The notes under the pieces were generated by a model. It saw nothing but the letters and a program-made list of their open reading frames with translations. It ran no database searches and was not told the DNA's origin. This document shows positions 29,881 through 38,806 of a stretch of 40,700 nucleotides of DNA, in pieces. The stretch is taken from positions 1 to 40,700 of the forward strand of contig JAFZME010000007.1 of the NCBI GenBank assembly GCA_017553405.1, in the 5' to 3' direction. Within the stretch, counting starts at the first letter, position 1. The number at the start of each line of letters is the position of its first letter. The DNA comes from Bacteroidales bacterium (lineage in GTDB: Bacteria; Bacteroidota; Bacteroidia; Bacteroidales; UBA932). A program made the translations under genes and the position numbers.

Positions 29881-32808
29881 CTAGATTCCATTCCAAAGTG
29901 AGATGCCGCTGACAGTGCACTCACAGTCTGCGATGTTGCCGACGGCGAAATTGCTTACGGAATTCTGGGTGATTTCAAGTCCTGAAATCGCACCGCCGAA
30001 CTTGCAGTCTTTGATTACGGTGTTGTCCTGGGCAAGTCCTGTGACTCCGCCGAGATAGGTTACCAGAGTACCCTGCGTGGTACGGCTGCCGCTTAAATGA
30101 CCATACCAGGAGGAATTCTTTATCTCCACCTTGTCGCCTTCCGCCGCGCTTTCCATAATGTGGGCGACTATACCGCCGGCGTCGGCCGATGTGCTGCTGC
30201 CATATTGGACAACGTCCATATCGGATTTGGCAGTGCAGTCATCAACCGTACCGTTGCCCAGCGCGCCGGCGATGCCGCCCTTGTAGGCGGCCTGGTTGTC
30301 GCTCTTGTCGGTCTTCAGGTGTTTGGAATTGCCTTCCCAGCTGCAGTTGCTGAAAGATGCCCCATAGGCATAGCCGGCGATGCCGCCGATAAAGCCGCGG
30401 ATGGCGCACAGGTTGCCTTTCGTGACGCAATTGCTCACGGTCACTTTCTTGGCCTGCGGATTGGGCTTGTAGTTGAAAGCACCGATAATGCCGCCGGTAG
30501 CGGTGGCAGAGTAGTAGTTGCCGTAGGTGTTGCCGACGAAATTGTTGGAGTAGAAGTTATTCGTCAGGTCGATGCGGTTTTCGCAGTTGGTGAAGGACAT
30601 ATCGGCACCATAGCAATGGCCGGCGATGCCACCCATTATCATCATATAGCCGTTTGAACGGCCGTTGTTGGCTGTTGAACCGGCCGCATTGTCCATTTTG
30701 CCCTTGTTGATGCATCTGGTGAAAGAGGCCGCACCGTTGACGAGTCCGGCGACGCCGCCGACGCAGTTGCGTCTTACGTGGACGGCGTTGGACGCGAAGA
30801 GGTTGGATAAGGCGCCTTCGTTGGTGATGTCCTCGAAAGTGAGTTCTCCGGCGAGAGCGTCCGGTTCGCAAGCTCCGAGGAATCCTCCGGTGCAGATGTA
30901 TTCGCCTTCGAGCTGTTCGGTGAAATCAAGGTTGAAGTTGGTCAGTGTGGTGTAGCCCTTGGCGCTGAGTGAAACTCCTTCGCCGATGAGACCGATGAAT
31001 CCTCCGGCGAAGATGCGCACTCCGGTGTCGGAGAGGTATTTCTTGATGTTGATGGTCCCGGAGGTGGCGGATTTGTCGGTGGTGTAATCAAAGGACAGGC
31101 TTCCTGAGGGAGCATAGGCGACGATGCCGCCGATGTTGGCGAATTTGCCCGCGCCCTTGAGTTCGATTGTCCCGGTGAAAGCATTGCCCGACAAGGACGC
31201 GCCTTCCGGTATCAACGGGGTGATGCCGCCTGCATTGACCTTGTTGTGGCCGGAATTCAGGTTTATGGTCCCGTTCATCTCGGAATTGATGATTGAGCCG
31301 AGATTGTGGCCGACGAGACCTCCGATATGTGCGTTGAGGCCTTCTGCTGCAGTCGTCTGTGAGGAAATCGTTATGGAGCCGTTCATCTTGCAGGCCCTGA
31401 CCACCGTGTAGGCATCAGCTTCGCCCAGAATACCGCCGATGTAGGTATCCTCGAATGATTTGCCCAGAAACACAATGCTGCCGGCGAAGGTGCAGTGGTC
31501 GAAGGTGCTGCCGGAGGCAGCGACAGCGATGCCGCCGAATTTTTCATTGGTGTTGTTGAGCAGAGCGCAGTGCTTGTCAAGGGAGATATTCTTTACGGTC
31601 GCTCCTTCGCAGGCATTGAAAAGGGGAGTATTGCTCTCCAGATTGACGATTGAGTGGCTCCCGCCGTCGAATACGCCGGCAAAGGGATGTTCTGCGGAGC
31701 CGATACCGGCCCAGTCGTCGACACCGTTCATATCGATGTCCTGGAGGACCTTGACTTCTCCTTCGGTCTCCCAGCTCTCAGTTGACTCTCCTGCGGCCAC
31801 CTTGGCTGCAAAGGCCTTGAGGCCGGCGGCGGTCATAAGTCCGCCTGCGGGGAGGAAGTCCTGGACCATAGGAGGGAGATTGATGGAAGATGAAGCGGCA
31901 TTGTTGAGGACGATGGAGACGGGAATCTCGCGGAGCATCTCGCAGTCGCTGAGGTTTTCCTCGAATGCGATGGAAATGGTGACGGTGCCGTCGTCGTTGC
32001 CGGACATTTCTGTCGTTGCGTAGGCGGGGGCATTAATTGTCTTTATCACGTAAGGCGGCGCGATGAAACTGATCTCCGCAGGCTCATCGTTAGGGAAGAA
32101 GATGTTGCCTTCACCGTCGTACTGGAGGTCATCACCGAACTGATACAGTGCGATTTCGTCTTCATCGCCGCTGTCCTGGTCTTTCAGGGTGATAATCCCG
32201 TAGCGGGAATCGCCGTCGTTGTTTGCTGCCCAGATTTTCAGTGTCTTGGTCGTCGTGGACTCGTCAGCATCGGTGTTGATCTCCTCGACGTTTATCCACT
32301 CGTTGTATTCAAGATTCCACTGGGCGTCTTTGAGGGTGGTGACGTCCACTTCGTAGTCAAGCTCTCCCTTCGGGGAAAGGAGGAAGGGATGGCTGATTAT
32401 GAAAGCCGAGCCGCTCTGGCTGACTCTCAAGGTCGAGCCGCGATATTCGCCGGCGACGAAGGTGAGTGTCGCGTCCTCACGGGCGTCGAAGCCTTCATTC
32501 GCATCGATCTCGATGAAGAAGGAACCCGGGCCGATGTGGGTGTCGGGGATGATGCGGCACCAGTCCTTGTCGCTTTCGATGTTCCAGTGGATGTTCTCGT
32601 TGTTGAGATCGACGGTAATCTCCTTCTGGACAGCACCGTGGGGGAACGCGAGGTTCGTGACGGCGGTGCCGGCGTCGGAGTAGCTGACGGAGATGGGAAC
32701 TCTCTGTCTTGATTCCAGATCCTTCCTGTCGGCGTCGGTCTCTTTCTTACACCCGGAGGCGAGCAGCGTCAGGGTTGCAAGGATAATATATGTCAGATAT
32801 CTTTTCAT
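29881..32808 (-). CDS. BACON and GLUG-repeat surface lipoprotein
   Basis: This 975-residue lipoprotein (lipobox ASGC, Cys20) follows SusD directly, the usual place for a surface glycan-binding protein in a Sus-like locus. Residues about 40-135 form a BACON domain (IHWNIESDKDWCRIIPD, DAREDATLTFVAGEYRGSTL, RVSQSG). A second, weaker BACON-like domain spans about 136-230 (AQWNLEYNEWINVEEI). After a further beta-rich stretch comes a GLUG entry block near 370-410 (FAGVFDGGSHSIVNL, KNISLDKHC) and about 14 GLUG-type repeats. It ends SLWNGI. BACON domains are thought to bind mucin or carbohydrate or to act as spacers. A ligand-binding role beside SusCD is likely; the ligand is unknown. The phosphoesterase gene starts one base after the stop. 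Confidence 0.9.
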   Translation of the reverse strand: MKRYLTYIILATLTLLASGCKKETDADRKDLESRQRVPISVSYSDAGTAVTNLAFPHGAVQKEITVDLNNENIHWNIESDKDWCRIIPDTHIGPGSFFIEIDANEGFDAREDATLTFVAGEYRGSTLRVSQSGSAFIISHPFLLSPKGELDYEVDVTTLKDAQWNLEYNEWINVEEINTDADESTTTKTLKIWAANNDGDSRYGIITLKDQDSGDEDEIALYQFGDDLQYDGEGNIFFPNDEPAEISFIAPPYVIKTINAPAYATTEMSGNDDGTVTISIAFEENLSDCEMLREIPVSIVLNNAASSSINLPPMVQDFLPAGGLMTAAGLKAFAAKVAAGESTESWETEGEVKVLQDIDMNGVDDWAGIGSAEHPFAGVFDGGSHSIVNLESNTPLFNACEGATVKNISLDKHCALLNNTNEKFGGIAVAASGSTFDHCTFAGSIVFLGKSFEDTYIGGILGEADAYTVVRACKMNGSITISSQTTAAEGLNAHIGGLVGHNLGSIINSEMNGTINLNSGHNKVNAGGITPLIPEGASLSGNAFTGTIELKGAGKFANIGGIVAYAPSGSLSFDYTTDKSATSGTINIKKYLSDTGVRIFAGGFIGLIGEGVSLSAKGYTTLTNFNLDFTEQLEGEYICTGGFLGACEPDALAGELTFEDITNEGALSNLFASNAVHVRRNCVGGVAGLVNGAASFTRCINKGKMDNAAGSTANNGRSNGYMMIMGGIAGHCYGADMSFTNCENRIDLTNNFYSNNFVGNTYGNYYSATATGGIIGAFNYKPNPQAKKVTVSNCVTKGNLCAIRGFIGGIAGYAYGASFSNCSWEGNSKHLKTDKSDNQAAYKGGIAGALGNGTVDDCTAKSDMDVVQYGSSTSADAGGIVAHIMESAAEGDKVEIKNSSWYGHLSGSRTTQGTLVTYLGGVTGLAQDNTVIKDCKFGGAISGLEITQNSVSNFAVGNIADCECTVSGISLWNGI

Positions 32809-32819
32809 AGCTTGCTTTT

Positions 32820-34598
32820 TTATTGTCTGCCTTTAAGACGGGTTTCGGCGCTCTCCGCAGTGGCCGCCCACCAGACATCCGTCTGGATGTTGTTGGTGCC
32901 GCCGAGCCATCTTGCCAGAACTTCCGGGAAGGTTGTCGGGTTGCGGTAGAGTTCGTCGGAAGGATAACGCATACGCGTGGGAAGGATGTGGTCGTTGCCG
33001 GCGGCGGGACCGTCGGTACGGAGGAGAGGATAGCCGGTGCGGCGGTAGTCGCACCAGGACTCGATGCTGATGAAGAAGTTGGAGAGCCACTTCTCGGTCA
33101 GGATGGCCTCAATGGCGTTCTCGGAGTTGAATGTGTTGCCGCTGTATTTCTGAACGGTGGCGCAGTGGGAAACATATTCCGTGACTTCCGGCGAATCAGC
33201 CGTCACATAGGGGTTCCACTCGAGAATGCTCGCGGTGATGCCCTGCTTGAAGAGCGGCTGATAGGCGGCAAATGCGGAAATGGAATTTACCCAGCCCCTG
33301 GCGCCGGCTTCGGCGTAGATGAACAGGAGCTCCGAGTACTGCATCAGCGGATAGTAATCTGCGTTCTGGAGATCGTAGATCTTGCCGGTGAGAGCGCTGG
33401 GCTCGGGATCGCCGTTTGCGTTCTTGCCCCTGACCATCCTGCCAATCTTGGAGTTGCCGGCCGAGGATTTGTGGAGGGCGCTGTCGAGGAACTTGGCGCG
33501 GACGTCGGTCTCGAGGTGGGCCGGCATACCGTTGACCTTCCTCCACCAGCAGTCGTAGCGGGGATCCTCGATGTGGCCGCCCTTCTCGGACGATTTCCAC
33601 TCGTAGTAGGTGAGGTTCAGCTCGTCGTCGTGAAGCTCGGTTGTGTCGAGCATCCAGCGGCAGAGCTGGTCGCATACGGCGACGGTGTTCCAGGTGCCGC
33701 TTGTCGTGGTGTAGAACGGGGTGTGCTCTATCTCGTTCTGGTCGCTGAAGGGAATCAGCGGACGGTCGTTGATGTTGCGCATCTGCGGATAGTCGCCGTC
33801 GCCGCTCTGGAAGTTGGCGAAGAGCTCGCCGAGCTTGGCCTTTATGTTGACGGACTCCCATTTCTCGTCGCCGAGGTCGAAGGAGCCGCCGTCTTCTTCG
33901 ATGACCTTCATACCGATCCTCATCAGGACTCTGGCATAGAGCGAGTTGCCGAAACGGCGCCACTTGTTGAAATCGCCGCCGAAAGTCTTGTCGCAGGCGG
34001 GAGAGAAGTTGAGGCGGATGGAGGTGCCGGTGGCATTGGACGCTTCCAGTTCGCCGAGAAGTTCGTTGGCGTCTTCCAGCATTATGATAACCTTGCGGTA
34101 GATGTCCTTCTGGGTGTCGTAGTTCATCGTGTATTTGCCCGCTGCGTCGCCGACGGCCAATCCGCAGGCTTCGGAGAAGGGGACGTCGCCGTAGGTGTCG
34201 GTGATCTGTGTGATGAGGAAGGACTGTATGATGAGGGCCACGGCCTGCATAGGACCGTCCTTCTCCTTCACCGCCTTGTCGTACATAGCGACGGCATTGC
34301 CGAGCTGGAGGTAGAGGGCGGACCAGATGTCGTCGGTCGAGCCTTCAGGGATATTGTAGTTGTCTATGACCCTCGAAGATTGCTCGGCGTTGGTCGAGAC
34401 CGCATACTGCATCAGCAGGACCGTCGTAGAGCGGAACACGCTGATGAGGTTGTACTGTGTCTTGAACATTATGGGGTGGACATACGCCTCGGAAGGGGAG
34501 TCATAGAGAGCATAGGGATTGTTGCTCATCTCGTCGAACTTCTTGCAGGAGAGAGTTGCGAGCAGCAGTACTGAAATGGCGATTATAAACTTTTTCAT
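32820..34598 (-). CDS. SusD/RagB family outer membrane lipoprotein
   Basis: SusD-like proteins form the lid of the SusC transporter and capture nutrients on the cell surface. The 592-residue protein starts MKKFIIAISVLLLATLSCKK (Cys18). The helical SusD fold is visible in QSFLITQITDTYGDVPFSEA, DFNKWRRFGNSLYARVLMRI, LMQYSELLFIYAEAGARGW and the C-terminal LTEKWLSNFFISIESWCDYR. I choose ATG 34598 over ATG 34604 because AGGAGG ends exactly 7 nt before 34598 and directly abuts 34604. It lies 16 nt after susC and 11 nt before the BACON-GLUG gene, so it is the second gene of the operon. Confidence 0.95.
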   Translation of the reverse strand: MKKFIIAISVLLLATLSCKKFDEMSNNPYALYDSPSEAYVHPIMFKTQYNLISVFRSTTVLLMQYAVSTNAEQSSRVIDNYNIPEGSTDDIWSALYLQLGNAVAMYDKAVKEKDGPMQAVALIIQSFLITQITDTYGDVPFSEACGLAVGDAAGKYTMNYDTQKDIYRKVIIMLEDANELLGELEASNATGTSIRLNFSPACDKTFGGDFNKWRRFGNSLYARVLMRIGMKVIEEDGGSFDLGDEKWESVNIKAKLGELFANFQSGDGDYPQMRNINDRPLIPFSDQNEIEHTPFYTTTSGTWNTVAVCDQLCRWMLDTTELHDDELNLTYYEWKSSEKGGHIEDPRYDCWWRKVNGMPAHLETDVRAKFLDSALHKSSAGNSKIGRMVRGKNANGDPEPSALTGKIYDLQNADYYPLMQYSELLFIYAEAGARGWVNSISAFAAYQPLFKQGITASILEWNPYVTADSPEVTEYVSHCATVQKYSGNTFNSENAIEAILTEKWLSNFFISIESWCDYRRTGYPLLRTDGPAAGNDHILPTRMRYPSDELYRNPTTFPEVLARWLGGTNNIQTDVWWAATAESAETRLKGRQ

Positions 34599-34605
34599 TG
34601 TCATT

Positions 34606-34611
34606 CCTCCT
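34606..34611 (-). promoter_or_regulatory. Shine-Dalgarno AGGAGG that decides the susD-like start
   Basis: The minus strand reads AGGAGGAATGACAATG. Seven bases separate AGGAGG from the second ATG (34598), an optimal spacing, while the first ATG is too close. The string AGGAGGAATG is also found before both fimbrillin-like+GLUG lipoproteins. Confidence 0.55.
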
Positions 34612-34614
34612 ATG

Positions 34615-37600
34615 TTAGAAAGTGATATTCAGTGATGCGCCGAACTGGGCGGTCGTCGGCATCTGCAGGATTTCGAAGCCGGGGATGACGGAGCTGCCTC
34701 GCATTGTGAGGGCCTCGGGGTCCCACCCGGGGAATTTGGACCAGCAGTAGAGGTTGTTGCCGTAGAAGGCCAGGGAGAGATTGCTGATGACCTTGGTCTT
34801 GGCCAGGAGCTTCTTCGGGAACGCATATTCGACACGCACTTCACGAAGCTTGAGGAACTGCGTGCTAACGAAGTTGGCTTCGGCGTTGGTGTTGTCGTAC
34901 TTGTTGTGGTAATAGGTCGCGATCTGGTCCTTGGGGATGGCGGTCGTGTTGATCACGTAGTTGCCGTCTGCAGTCTTGCGGACACCGACCGGGACGAGGC
35001 TGCCGTCGCGGCCTTCGAGGGTGGCGACGCCTTTACCGCGGTAGTTGAGCACCCAGTTGGTGTAGGAATAGACGTGGCCGCCGACCTGGCCGTCGAAGCC
35101 GATGTAGACGGAAAGCCCTTTCCACTTGAAGGTCGTGTTGAAGCCGCCCTTGCACTTTGGAGCGGCATCGCCGAGGTACTGGAGGTCGGTCGAGGTCTGG
35201 GGCCTGTTCTGGTCGTCCAGGACCAGCATACCGGAGACGTCGACCATATTGCCCTGCGCGTCGATGGCGGTGGCTCCCTGAGGGGCCCTGACGTAGCCCT
35301 TGCCGTACATTGCCGTGAGGCTGCCGCCTTCATAGGCCGTCATATAGGCGTGGGTGGAGTACCAGGCCACGATCCAGGAGTCGATGCCGTCGCCAAGGGA
35401 GACAACCGTGTTGCGGTTGAGGGTGAAGTTGGCGCCGACTTTCCACTGGATGTCGCGTGTCTTGATGAGCGTGCCGGTGATGGAGGTCTCGAAACCGCGG
35501 TTGCGGATGGAACCTGCGTTGATGTAGATGCTGCTCACACCGTTGGCGTAGGAAATCGGCATCTGGGAGATGAGGTCCTTGGTGACGGAGTCGTAGTAGG
35601 CGATGTCGAAATCGAGCCTGTTCTTGAACATCCTGAGTTCAAGGCCGACCTCCCAGGAGCTGACGGTCTCCGGACGGAGTTTCGTGTTGGTTTTGGCCGA
35701 AGGGATGGCAACGGTGCCGGGGAATCCGGTGGACTGAAGGTAGTTGGCTATTCTGTAGGGAGCCGTGTCGTTGCCGACGCGTGCCCAGGAAGCCCTGATC
35801 TTGAGGAGGTTGAGGAGACCGTTGGTGCGTCCGAACTCGAAGAGGTCGTTGAGCACCACGCTGCCGGAGACCGAAGGATAGAAGAACGAACGGTTGCCCT
35901 TCGGGAGGGTGCTGGACCAGTCGTTGCGGCCCGTGGCCTCGAGGAATATGGCATTCTTCCACGACAGGGAGACCATACCGTAGAGCGAGTTGGTCTGGCG
36001 GCGGTAGCTGTTGTTGCCGGTCAGGGGCTCGTAGGCGGTGTTGGGCAGTTTATAGACTCCGGGGTTGTACAGCGCACTGGCAGTCTGCGAGTGGTTGCTG
36101 TAGCTGCGGAAGATGATGCTGCCGCCGAAGTTGGCGGTGAGTTCGATGTCGTGGGCGAACAGTTTGTTGTACTTGAGGAGGAAGTCGCCGGAGAACTGCT
36201 TCGAGTCGATGTCCTGCTCGCGGTACCAGCCGTTGGGCTTGGCCTGGGTGGAGGTCGCCTGCCTCTGGGTACGGAAGTCGCTCGTGATGTCGAGACCGCC
36301 GCGGACAGTGAGGTCGAGGCCCTTGTAGATGTCGGCCTTCATCGTGATGTTGCCGTAGACACGGTCGCGCTTCTGGTCGTTGATACACTGGTTGGCCACG
36401 AAGTAGGCGTTGTTCTTGCCGCCGGACAGGGATGCATCCTGCTTGACGGCAGCCTCGTCCTTCCAGTAGTTGGAGACCCAGTCCATATCGATGTTGGGAG
36501 CGTAGCACCAGGCGCTATACATAATGGAGGTGGAGCCGTAGCCTGAAGAGGTCGGGATGTTGTCCTGGCGGGTGTGCTTGTAGTTGACTGAGCTGTCGAG
36601 CTTGAGCCAGGGGGCGAGGCGGTTGGATGTGCGCACAGACAGATAGTGAGTCTGGCTCGGCGAATTGGGCACTATGCCTCTGACCGTGCTGTTGGTGTAG
36701 GTGAGGCGGACGCTGTGCTCCTTGTTGATCTTGGCGGAGAGCATCACCGAGTTGGTGAAGTTGAGGCCGGTCTGGAAGAAATCCTTGAACCAGTCGCCGT
36801 AGCTGATGAACGGGGTGGCGTCGCGGGTGAAGCCCGTAATCTCGTCGTAGTGGCCGCCTATGCCTTTGGCTTCGTTGAAGTACTGGTAGTAGGGCGTGCC
36901 GTCCATCCTCGGACCCCAGGACTCCATCGTTGCGGTCGTGGTCTTGGAGGGGTCGGGGTTGAGGCCGATGACGTCGTCGCCTTCGCCGCTCACGAGGTAG
37001 TAGTAGTAGTCCTGCGTGGCGTTGCCCTGGCCGAACTCATACTGAAGGTCGGGGGAGGAAAGGAGGACGTCGGCGGCGAAGCTCGACTTGAAGTTGACGT
37101 TGAACACCGCGTCCTGGCCTTCGGCCGACTTGGTCGTGATGATGATCGCACCGTTGGCGGCCTGGGAACCGTAGAGGGCGGTCGCGGCGGCGCCTTTCAG
37201 GACAGTGACGCTCTCGATGTTCTCCGGGTCGATGTCGCCGACGCCGTTGCCGTAGTCGATGGCGAAGGTGTTGCCCTCGCCGCCTGCGTCGGAGGTCGTG
37301 GCGGTGTTGTACATCGGGACGCCGTCGATGACGAAGAGGGCGGTGTTGTTCTCAAGGGTTGCGGAGGATTCGCCTCGGACGGTCACACGCATAGAGCCGT
37401 TGGGGCCGCCTGAACGGTCGATGTTGAGACCTGCGACCTGGCCGGCCATTCCGTTGATCCAGTTGCCGGTGGTCCCGGCGTTGGCGAATTTCTCGCTCTC
37501 GACTTTCTGGACGGAATAGCCGAGGGCTTTTTCATCCCTCTTGATGCCGAGGGCGGTCACGACGGCTGTCGAAAGGACTTCAGAGTCGTCCTTCATTACA

Positions 37601-37896
37601 ACGCGCGAAAGCGAGGGAGCCCCCGCTTTCACCGTGACTGTCTCATAGCCGAGGAAGGAGAAGGAAATTTCCTCTCCCGGGGTGGCCGCGAGGGTCCAGG
37701 CGCCGTTCTCGTCGGAGATGGTGCCGTTGTCTTTTGTGAAGACTGCAACTCCCGGGATGGTCTCTCCGTTGAGGTCTACGATGACGCCACTGTAGGTGGC
37801 TTTCGCGGCCGGCGGAGTGTCCTGTGCCGAAAGCGCGGGCGCTGTCCCGAGCAGTATGGCCAGGGACAGGCAGATTAGCTTAAGGATGCGGTACAT
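34615..37896 (-). CDS. SusC/RagA family TonB-linked outer membrane transporter
   Basis: This 1093-residue TonB-dependent transporter imports nutrients captured by SusD. Signal peptide MYRILKLICLSLAILLGTAP ends ALSA|Q. The mature N-terminus has a carboxypeptidase-regulatory-like domain (ATYSGVIVDLNGETIPGVAV). The plug follows, with the family motif VTALGIKRDEKALGYSVQ, the Sus-type VRGESS, LFVIDGVPM and the segment VTVLKGAAATALYGSQAANG. The remainder is a 22-strand barrel ending GASLNITF, with a C-terminal Phe for BAM recognition. Length is normal for SusC. It is the first gene of the operon, 55 nt after the sugar-kinase stop, with a consensus -7 box. No regulator (HTCS, ECF/anti-sigma) is in the window, and no N-terminal STN domain suggests anti-sigma signalling. 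Confidence 0.97.
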   Translation of the reverse strand: MYRILKLICLSLAILLGTAPALSAQDTPPAAKATYSGVIVDLNGETIPGVAVFTKDNGTISDENGAWTLAATPGEEISFSFLGYETVTVKAGAPSLSRVVMKDDSEVLSTAVVTALGIKRDEKALGYSVQKVESEKFANAGTTGNWINGMAGQVAGLNIDRSGGPNGSMRVTVRGESSATLENNTALFVIDGVPMYNTATTSDAGGEGNTFAIDYGNGVGDIDPENIESVTVLKGAAATALYGSQAANGAIIITTKSAEGQDAVFNVNFKSSFAADVLLSSPDLQYEFGQGNATQDYYYYLVSGEGDDVIGLNPDPSKTTTATMESWGPRMDGTPYYQYFNEAKGIGGHYDEITGFTRDATPFISYGDWFKDFFQTGLNFTNSVMLSAKINKEHSVRLTYTNSTVRGIVPNSPSQTHYLSVRTSNRLAPWLKLDSSVNYKHTRQDNIPTSSGYGSTSIMYSAWCYAPNIDMDWVSNYWKDEAAVKQDASLSGGKNNAYFVANQCINDQKRDRVYGNITMKADIYKGLDLTVRGGLDITSDFRTQRQATSTQAKPNGWYREQDIDSKQFSGDFLLKYNKLFAHDIELTANFGGSIIFRSYSNHSQTASALYNPGVYKLPNTAYEPLTGNNSYRRQTNSLYGMVSLSWKNAIFLEATGRNDWSSTLPKGNRSFFYPSVSGSVVLNDLFEFGRTNGLLNLLKIRASWARVGNDTAPYRIANYLQSTGFPGTVAIPSAKTNTKLRPETVSSWEVGLELRMFKNRLDFDIAYYDSVTKDLISQMPISYANGVSSIYINAGSIRNRGFETSITGTLIKTRDIQWKVGANFTLNRNTVVSLGDGIDSWIVAWYSTHAYMTAYEGGSLTAMYGKGYVRAPQGATAIDAQGNMVDVSGMLVLDDQNRPQTSTDLQYLGDAAPKCKGGFNTTFKWKGLSVYIGFDGQVGGHVYSYTNWVLNYRGKGVATLEGRDGSLVPVGVRKTADGNYVINTTAIPKDQIATYYHNKYDNTNAEANFVSTQFLKLREVRVEYAFPKKLLAKTKVISNLSLAFYGNNLYCWSKFPGWDPEALTMRGSSVIPGFEILQMPTTAQFGASLNITF

Positions 37897-37931
37897 TATT
37901 GTTTTGATGTGTGTACTGTGGTTGTAAAAGG

Positions 37932-37939
37932 CAAATATA
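37932..37939 (-). promoter_or_regulatory. Predicted -7 box of susC operon
   Basis: TATATTTG on the minus strand matches TAnnTTTG exactly, 35 nt before the susC ATG. It is overlapped by an AT-only palindrome, TATATAAAAA-ATC-TTTTTATATA at 37936-37958 (plus strand), which also reaches over the kinase stop codon. Confidence 0.5.
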
Positions 37940-37951
37940 TAAAAAATCTTT

Positions 37952-38791
37952 TTATATATAATACTTGATGAGACCTTCGACGGGAGCCTTCAGGAAGCAC
38001 TTGACCTTGATGTCGTATTCTTCCAGCAACGGGGTGAGGATTTCCTGACAGGCCCGGCCGAAGCCTCCGACTATGCCTACGGGGTAGTTTGCAGTGTCGT
38101 ATTTGAGCAGGGCGCGCTCGATGAATGCCCGGAAGTTGCTCTCTATGAGAGACTTGACATAAGCATTGTCTTTGCGCTCGAGAAGGAAGGGGGCTATGCT
38201 GCCCAGATAGCCGGAAGGGGAGGGGCTGCGGTAGACGCCCTCGACGATGGCCTGGTAGGAGGCGTCGTGTTTTTCGGCGAACTCGCCGGCGACGGGCTCC
38301 GGGACAAGGCCTTTGATAAAATCGGCGAGGAAAAGCTTGCCGAGACAGGCTCCGCCGCCTTCGTCGCCTATGACATAGCCGCCGGAATAGACTTTCCGGG
38401 TGAGGGTGATGCCGTCGTAGAAACAGGTGTTGGAGCCGGTGCCGAGGATGGCGACGATGCCGCTTCCGTGGCCGCAGACGGCCCTTGCCGCGCCCATAAG
38501 GTCGTCCTGGATGTCGATCTCGGATTCGGGGGCTGCTTCGCGGATCGCGGCTTCGAGCTCACGGCGGATTTCATCCGTCACGACGCCGGCGGTGTAGAGG
38601 TAGACGCCTTTGGCGTGCGGGAGATTTTCGGCCTTCAGCCCTTCCAGGAGGGTGCTTCGGACGTCTTCGAGGCGCATTGCGGAGACGTTCATTCCGCTGC
38701 GGATGGTCTGCCTCAGCTGCCGTCCGTCCGGGGCGAGGACGCGCCAGTCGCTCTTGGTGGCCCCGCTGTCGATTATTACTTGCTCTGACAT
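37952..38791 (-). CDS. BadF/BadG/BcrA/BcrD-type kinase, N-acetylglucosamine-kinase-like
   Basis: This 279-residue cytoplasmic protein has the actin/hexokinase-like ATPase fold of eukaryotic-type GlcNAc kinases. Visible motifs: the phosphate-1 loop IIDSGATKSDWRV (6-18), GIVAILGTGSNTCFYDG (phosphate-2), YVIGDEGGGACLGK, and the adenosine loop VGIVGGFG. It probably phosphorylates an amino sugar such as GlcNAc that enters the cell. ATG 38791 is chosen; an upstream extension of 13 codons covers the promoter box. It sits upstream of susC on the same strand and divergent from the GH97 gene, so the three may serve the same sugar pathway. The substrate is inferred from the family only. Confidence 0.88.
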   Translation of the reverse strand: MSEQVIIDSGATKSDWRVLAPDGRQLRQTIRSGMNVSAMRLEDVRSTLLEGLKAENLPHAKGVYLYTAGVVTDEIRRELEAAIREAAPESEIDIQDDLMGAARAVCGHGSGIVAILGTGSNTCFYDGITLTRKVYSGGYVIGDEGGGACLGKLFLADFIKGLVPEPVAGEFAEKHDASYQAIVEGVYRSPSPSGYLGSIAPFLLERKDNAYVKSLIESNFRAFIERALLKYDTANYPVGIVGGFGRACQEILTPLLEEYDIKVKCFLKAPVEGLIKYYI

Positions 38792-38796
38792 ATCAG

Positions 38797-38804
38797 CAAA
38801 AATA
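38797..38804 (-). promoter_or_regulatory. Predicted -7 box of sugar kinase
   Basis: TATTTTTG on the minus strand matches TAnnTTTG, ending only 5 nt before the kinase ATG. If it is used, the transcript would be leaderless or nearly so. Confidence 0.45.
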
Positions 38805-38806
38805 CT

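Noticed and set aside
32823-34574. Open frame of 583 codons on the plus strand opposite the susD-like gene
   Set aside because: It mirrors the SusD codons exactly out of frame, has a Val/Gly/Asp/Glu-rich composition typical of antisense frames in G+C-rich DNA, and shows no domain motif.
34906-36546. Open frame of 546 codons on the plus strand opposite susC
   Set aside because: It is an antisense shadow of the SusC barrel with no recognisable motif or start context.
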